A model generated the notes under the pieces. That model made no database searches. It saw only the letters and a program-made list of their open reading frames with translations, and had not been told where the DNA came from. From an uncultured Acetatifactor sp. (GTDB lineage Bacteria > Bacillota > Clostridia > Lachnospirales > Lachnospiraceae), in the NCBI RefSeq assembly GCF_910585425.1, contig NZ_CAJUCP010000074.1, positions 1-27,861 on the forward strand: a DNA stretch of 27,861 nucleotides, read 5' to 3'. Numbering within the stretch: the first letter of the stretch is position 1; every line of letters begins with the position of its first letter. This document shows positions 7,406 to 13,259 of this stretch, in pieces. The position numbers and the translations under genes were made by a program.

Positions 7406-8063
7406 CTGGAAACTGGGGATGAGGATGCTGCGCTATGCCCATGGCATAAAGATGAACTGCATCGCGGCAGGCCTGGTGATGCTGCTGGAGATTCCGGCCG
7501 TAATTTTGGGGAGGATGAACGGAAACGGCTTCCCCGCATTCTACATGCTCCTGGTGGCGGGGATGCTGCCTACGCAGGCGCTCTTCTCCCTGAGCGTTGC
7601 GGGCATGGTACAGGCCTCACCCCTGAAAAAGAAGCTGCAGACAAAGATTCCGGCGCTGATGAACTTCAGCATAATGGCCGCCATTTACCTGACAGGAGGG
7701 CTGTTCTGCGGCATCATGGTCTGGGGGAAGTCGGAAAACAGAGAATTTATATATGAAAATATGATAATCCTGGCGATTGCGATAGCCGTGATCATGGTCT
7801 ATATGGGCGTGGCCTATAAACACTTCATAGCGGCTTCCGCAGGGCTGCTTCCCGTTCTGTGCTTTATGATGTCGAAGGGACTGTCAGGGAAAGGGCTGCC
7901 GAACGTCCTGTCAGGCAGGGGAACCCCGTTCTGGCAGGTGCTGCTGGAAGGCTTTGGGATTCTGGCCGCGGGCGCGATGGCGGAGTATCTGCTCTCCCTC
8001 CTGGTCTACAGGGCCCCTATGGACAAGATGGCGCAGTCGGCGCCTCTGCGGAAGGAGATATGA
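7395..8063 (+). CDS. Second membrane protein of the GntR/ABC operon
   Basis: The 222-residue protein has about six predicted membrane segments (for example GLVMLLEIPAVILG, FYMLLVAGMLPTQALFSLSVAG, MIILAIAIAVIMVYMGVAY, FGILAAGAMAEYLLSLLVY). It overlaps the previous gene by 11 bp, with GGAAAGGAG immediately before its ATG, showing coupled translation. It probably pairs with the upstream permease to form a heterodimeric transmembrane unit. It ends 29 bp from the convergent Rpn-like gene. Between them an imperfect hairpin around 8071-8092 could stop transcription but has no clear U-tract. Confidence 0.84.
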   Translation: MINDWKLGMRMLRYAHGIKMNCIAAGLVMLLEIPAVILGRMNGNGFPAFYMLLVAGMLPTQALFSLSVAGMVQASPLKKKLQTKIPALMNFSIMAAIYLTGGLFCGIMVWGKSENREFIYENMIILAIAIAVIMVYMGVAYKHFIAASAGLLPVLCFMMSKGLSGKGLPNVLSGRGTPFWQVLLEGFGILAAGAMAEYLLSLLVYRAPMDKMAQSAPLRKEI

Positions 8064-8092
8064 GCTATTCCGCAGGGCGCGCTGCCCCTGTA

Positions 8093-9217
8093 TCATTCTT
8101 TCCAGTAAAGGGCCGTCTTCTCCAGGGCTTCCTCCTGGCCCAGGTGCATCTTCTCCATGAGCTTTTCTGCGGCGGCAGCCTTTGGCGCGCCCAGCTCCTG
8201 ACAGAGCTCAACTATTGACTTTATGCTGTTTTTTTCTGTGAGCTCTGACAGGAGCTGCGCTTCCGCCGCCCGCTTCTCGGCCTGGTCAGCGCGCCTCTCC
8301 GCATTGGCAGTATTCCGCCGCTCCGCCTGTATGTCCATCTTCTCCATATCCGCAAACAGTTCGCCCATCTTCTTTTCCCTCACCTTATCAGTCAATTTCT
8401 CTGTCTCTGGCACAGGTACGTTCATCTTTAGCAGGAAAGCCTGCAGCACTTTTGCAATGATGTCCACCAGATGCTCCGGGGTATTCTGCAGGATGGCCTC
8501 AATCTCCCTGCCCGGGAGCCTTCGGAAGTTTTCGATGTCCTCGGTGGTCTGCAGCTTATTGATCAACATGACCAATGAGATTTCATCCCGCTTCTCCATC
8601 AGCGCCTCATTGCTGTAACCCTGCAGCGGTACCAGATAATACTCGAAATCCGGAATATATTTCCCGAACGTATTCCCCTCCCGGACGCGGCTCCTGAAAT
8701 TCAGCGGCACGTACCATTCGGCGGCGCCCTCATAATAGACTATGGGCAGAATGGGCGGATACAGAAAATCCTTCCGCTTCGACATGCCCTGCCGGATGCC
8801 CTCCGCCTCCCTCTCATAGGCGTTCCAGATATAGACCATGTAGCGGAACAACTGCATGCATACATTGTAATCCGGCGCCGTCTTATGCTCTATCAGGGAC
8901 ACCAGAAAGAAAGGAGGGCTCCCGCCGCCGATATGCACGCGCTTCACCCTGTCGGAATTCCGTTCCTCCGCGAACAGTGTGACATACTGTTCCGACACAT
9001 CCTCTATATCCTCCGGCCGCACATCCTTCAGATAAGGCAGGTTCACGTAATCCCGCAGGAACTGGGAGCACAGGATATGGTTGTCAAAGATGATCTTGCT
9101 GCTGCTGTCCCTGACCTGGGAATTCAGCACCATTTGCTTCGGCGATGCCGCCTTATGCAGCCCCTGCGTCGGCGCGGCCGCTTTTTTCTTTTGTCTCTGC
9201 TTTCTCGTCTGCTTCAT
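8093..9217 (-). CDS. Rpn/YhgA-like PD-(D/E)XK nuclease family protein
   Basis: The 374-residue protein matches the family annotated as Rpn recombination-promoting nuclease or putative transposase. Seen: KIIFDNHILCSQFLRDYV in the N-terminal part, VSEQYVTLFAEERNSDRVKRV, and the nuclease core FFLVSLIEHKTAPDYNVCMQLFRYMVYIWN with Glu110-His-Lys112 as the E-x-K of the fold and Asp89 as the likely partner acid. PPILPIVYYEG follows, as is usual. The last 100 residues are a charged coiled coil (MEKMDIQAERRNTANAERRADQAEKRAAEAQ). The open frame reaches 9379, but the ATG at 9217 has CGGGAGG six bases upstream. In E. coli these proteins are DNA endonucleases that promote RecA-independent recombination; many Lachnospiraceae carry numerous copies. 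No transposon ends were seen. Confidence 0.88.
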   Translation of the reverse strand: MKQTRKQRQKKKAAAPTQGLHKAASPKQMVLNSQVRDSSSKIIFDNHILCSQFLRDYVNLPYLKDVRPEDIEDVSEQYVTLFAEERNSDRVKRVHIGGGSPPFFLVSLIEHKTAPDYNVCMQLFRYMVYIWNAYEREAEGIRQGMSKRKDFLYPPILPIVYYEGAAEWYVPLNFRSRVREGNTFGKYIPDFEYYLVPLQGYSNEALMEKRDEISLVMLINKLQTTEDIENFRRLPGREIEAILQNTPEHLVDIIAKVLQAFLLKMNVPVPETEKLTDKVREKKMGELFADMEKMDIQAERRNTANAERRADQAEKRAAEAQLLSELTEKNSIKSIVELCQELGAPKAAAAEKLMEKMHLGQEEALEKTALYWKE

Positions 9218-9238
9218 ACGATACCTCCCGGGATTCTG

Positions 9239-9286
9239 GCAGGCAGACAGGAGACAGACGGTACGGCCCTTGCTGCGTCTGCCTGC
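9239..9286 (-). other. Long inverted repeat in the leader of the Rpn-like gene
   Basis: A perfect 10-bp inverted repeat (GCAGGCAGAC at 9239-9248, GTCTGCCTGC at 9277-9286) with a 28-nt loop lies 22 bp upstream of the start codon on the minus strand. There is no U-tract. It could slow translation or stabilise the mRNA. I could not place a convincing minus-strand promoter in 9287-9521; the rest of that stretch shows nothing clear. Confidence 0.45.
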
Positions 9287-9521
9287 TCTTTTCAATGATT
9301 GACGGATACTTTCAGGCAAAACGCCCTGACCAAAGGCCCCTTTCGGAAGCCGATGCAGAATTTCTGAAATGTTTGACATCAGAATTATCTGTAGCTATGG
9401 TAACATATCCGCACAGTCTTTGCAACTGTTTCTGAAAAGAGGAGGCCATATTTTCCGATATTTTCCGCAGGGGCCTTCCGGATCCTTCCGGCGGAAATCC
9501 TGACGCGTGCGGCTTCAGCCC

Positions 9522-10304
9522 TCAGCCCAGGGCCACGTCCAGGGCCAGCATCACCGTGAACCCCGCTGCGAAGGCCAGCGTCCCCAGATTGGAATGCTCC
9601 CCTTCCGAGGCCTCGGGAATCAGCTCCTCCACCACCACATAGAGCATGGCCCCCGCCGCGAAGCTCAGCAGATAGGGCAGGGCCGGGAGGATGAGACCCG
9701 CCGCCAGGATGGTCAGGAGGGCGGCCAGGGGCTCCACCACGCCGGAGAGGACGCCGTAGAGAAAGGCACGCTTCTTCCCCGCGCCCTCCGCCCGCAGGGG
9801 CATGGAGATGATCGCCCCTTCGGGAAAGTTCTGGAGGGCGATGCCGATGGAGAGGGCCAGGGCCCCGGTCAGGGAGATGGTCTCGTCCCCGGCCATCCAG
9901 CCCGCCAGCACCACGCCCACCGCCATGCCCTCGGGGATATTGTGGAGGGTCACCGCCAGCACCAGCATGGCGGTGCGCCCCAGCCTGGTGCGGGGCCCCT
10001 CCGGCGATGCGCTGCCCTGGTGCAGATGGGGGATCGTCCGGTCCAGCAGGAGCAGGAATAGGACACCCAGCCAGAACCCGGCCACCGCCGGGAGAAAGGC
10101 CAGTTGCCCCAGATGCCCCGCCTCCTCCATGGCGGGGATCAGCAGGCTCCAGACAGACGCCGCCACCATGACCCCTGCGGCGAAGCCGGTGAGGGATTTC
10201 TGTACGGCCGGGGGAAGCGCGTCCCGCATGATGAACACGCAGGCAGCGCCGAGGACAGTTCCGAGAAAGGGAAGCAGGATTCCCTGTAAAGTTTCGATTG
10301 GCAT
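9522..10304 (-). CDS. ZIP-family metal (zinc/iron/manganese) transporter
   Basis: The 260-residue membrane protein has eight hydrophobic segments. The two ZIP signature helices are plain: LAVTLHNIPEGMAVGVVLAG (helix 4, HNxPEG) and SIGIALQNFPEGAIISMPL (helix 5, QNxPEG), which form the binuclear metal site. LDRTIPHLHQG in the loop between helices 3 and 4 supplies His residues. The length and motifs fit the ZupT/GufA-like prokaryotic ZIP proteins that import divalent metals. The ATG has GGAGG nine bases upstream. The promoter is a perfect consensus with a 24-bp palindrome just downstream, so expression is probably repressed when metal is plentiful. Substrate metal is not determined. Confidence 0.93.
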   Translation of the reverse strand: MPIETLQGILLPFLGTVLGAACVFIMRDALPPAVQKSLTGFAAGVMVAASVWSLLIPAMEEAGHLGQLAFLPAVAGFWLGVLFLLLLDRTIPHLHQGSASPEGPRTRLGRTAMLVLAVTLHNIPEGMAVGVVLAGWMAGDETISLTGALALSIGIALQNFPEGAIISMPLRAEGAGKKRAFLYGVLSGVVEPLAALLTILAAGLILPALPYLLSFAAGAMLYVVVEELIPEASEGEHSNLGTLAFAAGFTVMLALDVALG

Positions 10305-10326
10305 TGTCTGACCTCCGTTTCTATAT

Positions 10327-10350
10327 TTTAGTTAGTTATAACTAACTAAA
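10327..10350 (-). promoter_or_regulatory. 24-bp perfect palindrome, probable metal-regulator operator
   Basis: Each half is TTTAGTTAGTTA, giving a perfect 24-bp inverted repeat with no spacer, centred between 10338 and 10339. It begins three bases downstream of the zip -10 box and so covers the expected transcription start. The spaced TTAG...CTAA layout recalls DtxR/MntR/IdeR operators, which would suit a metal importer. Binding by such a protein is inferred only. Confidence 0.72.
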
Positions 10351-10353
10351 GCC

Positions 10354-10382
10354 ATTATATGATAAAATCGAAACTATGTCAA
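10354..10382 (-). promoter_or_regulatory. Perfect consensus promoter of the ZIP gene
   Basis: On the minus strand TTGACA (10382-10377), a 17-bp spacer and TATAAT (10359-10354) match the sigma-A consensus at all twelve positions. The leader is about 45 nt. Such a strong promoter normally needs a repressor, in keeping with the adjoining palindrome. Confidence 0.85.
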
Positions 10383-10622
10383 TACATTGCTGGCCACGGC
10401 TTCGCCGTAGAATTCCATTGTATGGCGTCTGCAGTCAAAGCGACCGCAGCGGCCGCCTGGGATCGTCCGTGCAAAATGCGCGCGAAGCCACCCCGCGGAC
10501 AGGAGCCGTCCATACAGATTCGAAAAAAGACGCTCTAATATACATTGTAAACCCCGGGCAAATATTTTATAATCAAGTATGGCAATTTACAAAATTTGCA
10601 GAATTCCCGGAGGAGGGCTGTT
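10383..10622 (+). promoter_or_regulatory. Intergenic stretch with promoter TTGTAA-17-TATAAT (10545-10573)
   Basis: The -35 TTGTAA (10545-10550) and -10 TATAAT (10568-10573) with a 17-bp spacer lie 50 bp before the small membrane protein gene and probably drive it with the ybaK-type gene. From 10383 to 10540 I see no gene and no clear element; it is a high-GC stretch. Confidence 0.6.
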
Positions 10623-10826
10623 ATGAAAGAAACGGAAAGAAATGCGGTATGTATCCTTGTATTGTACCTTGTCTTATGGTATGTGGGCTCGATGTTTGGC
10701 TTTTTCCCTTTTATCGCAAACGATCTGGCGATCGCTGCCGTGGGGTTTGCGGGGCTTTTGATCGTCGCCGCAATCGTGATATGCACCTGCTGGATCATTG
10801 AGACGATCCAAAAGACGGCGAAATAA
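10623..10826 (+). CDS. Small membrane protein of 67 residues, unknown function
   Basis: The peptide starts MKETERNAVCILVLYLVLWYVGSMFGFFPF and has two hydrophobic segments: about residues 8-26 and 32-57 (DLAIAAVGFAGLLIVAAIVICTCWII), ending IETIQKTAK. The ATG at 10623 has GGAGGAGGG seven bases upstream; the frame is open to 10596 but that start lies before the ribosome site. It sits behind a good promoter and 40 bp before the ybaK-type gene. I do not recognise the family. Two-helix small proteins of this kind can be transporter accessory subunits, but nothing here shows that. Confidence 0.7.
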   Translation: MKETERNAVCILVLYLVLWYVGSMFGFFPFIANDLAIAAVGFAGLLIVAAIVICTCWIIETIQKTAK

Positions 10827-10866
10827 TATCGAGATACAAAACCAGACTACATTTTGGAGGAACAGC

Positions 10867-11343
10867 ATGGCAATCGAGAAAGTAAAAGCATATCTCAGAA
10901 ACTACGGCATGGAAGAGAGGGTCCTGGAACTGGACATGTCCAGCGCCACCGTGGAGCTGGCGGCCCAGGCCCTGCACTGCCAGCCTGAGAGGATCGCGAA
11001 GACCCTCTCCTTCCTGGTGGAGGGCCGCGCGGTGCTGGTGGTGGCCGCCGGGGACGCGAAAATCGACAATGCCAAGTACAAGGCGAAGTTCGCCGCCAAG
11101 GCCAAGATGCTCTCGCCCCAGGAGGCGGAGGCCATGGTGGGCCATGCCGTGGGCGGCGTATGTCCCTTTGCGGTGAACCCGGGCGTGGCGGTATACCTGG
11201 ACGTGTCCCTGAAGCGCTTCGAGACGGTATTCCCCGCCTGCGGCAGCTCCAACAGCGCCATAGAGCTCACCATCCCGGAGCTGGAGGAATGCTCCGGCCA
11301 CGCGGGATGGGTGGATGTGTGCAAGGGATACCAGGCCCCCTAA
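10867..11343 (+). CDS. YbaK/EbsC-type aminoacyl-tRNA deacylase
   Basis: The 158-residue protein belongs to the YbaK/ProX editing superfamily, which hydrolyses mischarged tRNAs such as Cys-tRNA(Pro). Typical segments are TVELAAQALHCQPERIAKTLSFLV, VLVVAAGDAKIDNAKYKAKF, AKMLSPQEAEAMVGHAVGGVCPFAV and the C-terminal FPACGSSNSAIELTIPELE. The conserved Lys of RIAKTLSF and the GG.CPF loop are present. The frame is open from 10798, but the ATG at 10867 has TTTTGGAGG nearby and fits the family length. Its stop codon overlaps that of the convergent ribU gene by four bases. Which mischarged tRNA it edits cannot be told. Confidence 0.92.
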   Translation: MAIEKVKAYLRNYGMEERVLELDMSSATVELAAQALHCQPERIAKTLSFLVEGRAVLVVAAGDAKIDNAKYKAKFAAKAKMLSPQEAEAMVGHAVGGVCPFAVNPGVAVYLDVSLKRFETVFPACGSSNSAIELTIPELEECSGHAGWVDVCKGYQAP

Positions 11344-11999
11344 AAAGCGCCTCGCAGGGAGAGGAACAACAGGAGACAGCTTGCCAGGAGGAACAGGGCA
11401 GTCAGGAATGCCCCGGGACGGAACCGCATTTTTCCGGCAGGTTCCGAAGCGGGGAGGGCCTCCGCCAGATGGGAGCGCCGCAGAGCAGTGACTACGGGCT
11501 TGTATAAAAGCAGCGCGATCCCCGCGTTCAGTCCCCCTTTGATCACATTAAAGGGCAGGAAGGCCGGAAGCAGCAGCTGCGCCACCGCCTCCCTGGAATA
11601 CCCCATGTACACCGGAGCAACCAGGTAATTCCAGAGCATCATCACCGCCACCTGGCAGCCCCATCCGCCAAGCAGCCCTCCCAGGGCGCCGGACAGCCTG
11701 CGCCTTTTCCCATAGACATAGGCGGCGGGGCAGGCGAAGGCGCAGCTGGAGATGACGTTCATCAGGCAGCCCCAGAAGCCGGTGCTGCTGACGGTGAACA
11801 TCTCCGTGACGGACACGATGACGCTGATGGCCAGGGCGGTCAAGGGGCTGAAGAGCAGCCCGCCGATGACGATGACGACGTCCTTGGGATCGTACTTCAG
11901 GAACAGGACCAGCGGGACGCGGCCAAAGACGGTGGCGATGTAGGCCAGCGTGCACAGCAGGCCCAGGGTGGTCAGTTTCTTAGTGCTTGTGTGTTTCAT
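11340..11999 (-). CDS. ribU: ECF transporter S component, riboflavin (RibU type)
   Basis: The 219-residue membrane protein has about six helices. The segments LKYDPKDVVIVIGGLLFSPLTALAISVIVSVTEM and GFWGCLMNVISSCAFACPAAYVYGKRR are those of riboflavin-specific S components, which bind vitamin B2 and dock on a shared EcfAAT energising module (not in this window). The ATG at 11999 is chosen because AGGAGG stands seven bases upstream; the frame is open to 12152 but that part lies in leader hairpins. An FMN riboswitch in the leader independently supports riboflavin uptake. The C-terminal 30 residues (GKMRFRPGAFLTALFLLASCLLLFLSL) add a further hydrophobic helix. The gene's 3' end overlaps the ybaK-type gene tail to tail. 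Confidence 0.93.
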   Translation of the reverse strand: MKHTSTKKLTTLGLLCTLAYIATVFGRVPLVLFLKYDPKDVVIVIGGLLFSPLTALAISVIVSVTEMFTVSSTGFWGCLMNVISSCAFACPAAYVYGKRRRLSGALGGLLGGWGCQVAVMMLWNYLVAPVYMGYSREAVAQLLLPAFLPFNVIKGGLNAGIALLLYKPVVTALRRSHLAEALPASEPAGKMRFRPGAFLTALFLLASCLLLFLSLRGAF

Positions 12000-12019
12000 A
12001 CGGATACCTCCTGAAATGT

Positions 12020-12065
12020 AATGACACCTGAAAGCGGCGAAAGGCCTTTCAGGTGTCATTTTTTT
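12020..12065. terminator. 15-bp perfect hairpin before ribU; terminator-like on the plus strand
   Basis: Arms 12020-12034 and 12046-12060 pair perfectly around an 11-nt loop. On the plus strand the stem runs into a tract of seven T (12059-12065), the form of an intrinsic terminator, although no plus-strand gene ends nearby; it may stop antisense transcription. On the minus strand it sits just upstream of the ribU ribosome site, and its arms contain sequences that can pair alternatively with that site. Confidence 0.6.
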
Positions 12066-12125
12066 CGTTTCAGGTGCATCGAAATTGCCTACAGAGCAGT
12101 TCACAGGCGGACAAAAAAGAGTGCA

Positions 12126-12149
12126 GACAAAAGCCAGATACCATCTGGC
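12126..12149 (-). terminator. Hairpin with U-run after the FMN aptamer, likely riboswitch expression platform
   Basis: Nine bases past the aptamer the minus strand forms GCCAGAT-GGT-ATCTGGC followed by TTTTGTC. It is a short but plausible intrinsic terminator that ligand-bound aptamer would allow to form. Confidence 0.6.
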
Positions 12150-12158
12150 CATTCCGAC

Positions 12159-12305
12159 ACACCTTCTTTAATCCGGACTATACCGTCGGTTCCGGAATTT
12201 CACCGAACCCCGCGCATGTGCGCCCGCGGACTATCACCGCCGATCGGGAATTCTTGCTTCTCAGACCACAGACATCCGAGAAGAGTCACCCTGCCCTGAA
12301 GACAT
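12159..12305 (-). promoter_or_regulatory. FMN riboswitch (RFN element)
   Basis: On the minus strand the conserved RFN blocks appear in order: CTTCAGGGCAGGGTGA, AATTCCCGATCGGCGGTGAT, AGTCCGCG, GGTTCGGTGAAATTCCGG, ACCGACGGTATAGTCCGGAT and AAAGAAGG. P1 pairs 12298-12305 with 12159-12166. The aptamer binds flavin mononucleotide and turns off ribU when FMN is high. An extra 9-bp hairpin (12257-12283) is inserted between GGGTGA and AATTCCCGA, where most members have only a tight loop. Confidence 0.95.
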
Positions 12306-12329
12306 TCCTGCTATTCAGTTGTTGAAAGG

Positions 12330-12359
12330 ATTATAGCACGGGTGGCATGGCATGGTCAA
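12330..12359 (-). promoter_or_regulatory. Promoter of the ribU transcript
   Basis: On the minus strand TTGACC (12359-12354), an 18-bp spacer and TATAAT (12335-12330) stand about 25 bp upstream of the riboswitch P1 stem, giving transcription start just before the aptamer. Confidence 0.75.
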
Positions 12360-12464
12360 CAACATTTTGCGGGAGGACAGAACCCATTGAAAAGCTTCTC
12401 ATATTCTATAATGATTCTGGGAAAGATAAAGCCTGTGCAGTTCACAGAATCTTCACAAAAATTG

Positions 12465-12506
12465 TTAGCACTCCCTATTGACGAGTGCTAAAATAAGTGT
12501 TATAGT
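12465..12506 (+). promoter_or_regulatory. CIRCE element and promoter of hsp20
   Basis: A perfect CIRCE: TTAGCACTC (12465-12473), nine bases, GAGTGCTAA (12483-12491), the HrcA repressor site. It overlaps the -35 TTGACG (12478-12483); after 17 bp follows TATAGT (12501-12506) with an upstream TG (extended -10). HrcA should block this promoter until heat or misfolding stress. hrcA itself is not in the window. Confidence 0.95.
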
Positions 12507-12572
12507 ACAAATAGAACAAGGGAACAGAGAAAACGAAAGGCAGGAGCCGATCGGATCCCGGGTTCAAAGGAA

Positions 12573-12597
12573 CCGGCGCTTCACAGGACAGCGCCGG
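12573..12597 (+). other. Hairpin in the hsp20 5' leader
   Basis: CCGGCGCT (12573-12580) and AGCGCCGG (12590-12597) form a perfect 8-bp GC-rich stem with a 9-nt loop in a leader of about 125 nt. It does not include the ribosome site (12621-12627). It may stabilise the mRNA; a thermometer role is not supported since it leaves the ribosome site free. Confidence 0.5.
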
Positions 12598-12636
12598 AGG
12601 ATAGCAAAGTGCAGATGCAGAAAGGAGACATGACTT

Positions 12637-13089
12637 ATGATGATGCCCAGTATTTTCAGAGATAATTTGTTCGACAGCTTTATGGAGGATTTCGCGTTTC
12701 CATCATTCCCTGACATCGACAGGACGCTGTACGGCAAGCACGCCAGGAACCTGATGAAGACTGATGTGAAGGAGACGGAGGGCGGCTACGAGGTGGACAT
12801 CGACCTGCCGGGCTTCAAAAAGGACGAGATTCAGATGGAGCTTGTGAACGGCAACCTCACCGTCAGCGCCGCCAAGGGATTGAACAAGGACGAGAAGGAT
12901 GAGAAGGGGACTTATGTCAGGCGCGAACGCTACGCCGGGAGCATGAGCCGCAGCTTCTACGTAGGGGAGCATGTGACCGAGGAGGACATCCGCCCCAAGT
13001 ACGAGAACGGCATCCTGACCTTCCATATCCCCAAGGAGGAGAAGAAGGCAGTGGAGGAAAAGAAGCATTACATCTCCATCGAGGGATAA
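12637..13089 (+). CDS. Hsp20/alpha-crystallin small heat-shock protein
   Basis: The 150-residue product is an ATP-independent holdase that binds unfolding proteins. The N-terminus MMMPSIFRDNLFDSFMEDF is typical of clostridial Hsp18. The alpha-crystallin domain covers about 42-145, with TDVKETEGGYEVDIDLPGFKKDEIQMELVNGNLTVSA, the charged KDEKDEKGTYVRRERY segment, SMSRSFYVGEHV and the end strand KYENGILTFHIPKEE. The start is the first of three in-frame ATG codons, nine bases after AAAGGAG. A perfect CIRCE/promoter lies 130 bp upstream, so control by HrcA is very likely. A DnaJ-like gene follows after 170 bp and may be partly co-transcribed. Confidence 0.96.
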   Translation: MMMPSIFRDNLFDSFMEDFAFPSFPDIDRTLYGKHARNLMKTDVKETEGGYEVDIDLPGFKKDEIQMELVNGNLTVSAAKGLNKDEKDEKGTYVRRERYAGSMSRSFYVGEHVTEEDIRPKYENGILTFHIPKEEKKAVEEKKHYISIEG

Positions 13090-13109
13090 TGTTTTGCACA
13101 GGCCGCCAG

Positions 13110-13139
13110 GATACCCCGCAGGAGACGCTGCGGGGTGTC
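13110..13139 (+). terminator. Hairpin between hsp20 and the DnaJ-like gene
   Basis: GATACCCCGCA (13110-13120) pairs with TGCGGGGTGTC (13129-13139) over 11 bp with an 8-nt loop. It is followed by TTGCTG rather than a U-tract, so it may be a leaky terminator or an mRNA-processing/stability stem that makes hsp20 more abundant than the downstream co-chaperone. Confidence 0.5.
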
Positions 13140-13259
13140 TTGCTGTACGGGCCGCTGGACACCTGCCTGCCCATTCCCCAGCGGGGCAGGCGCAGGCGGC
13201 ATGTGGGCCGGAGGCCGTGCAGGGGAACCGGAGGCTGACGCGGAGACGGGAGGAATAAG

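Noticed and set aside
9373..9401. TTGACA-17-TATGGT promoter on the plus strand
   Set aside because: The -10 box is poor and no plus-strand gene follows for more than 1.2 kb; it would only read antisense to the ZIP gene.
8093..9521. Rpn-like gene as part of a mobile element
   Set aside because: Despite the family's transposase label, no terminal inverted repeats, target duplications or partner genes were seen.
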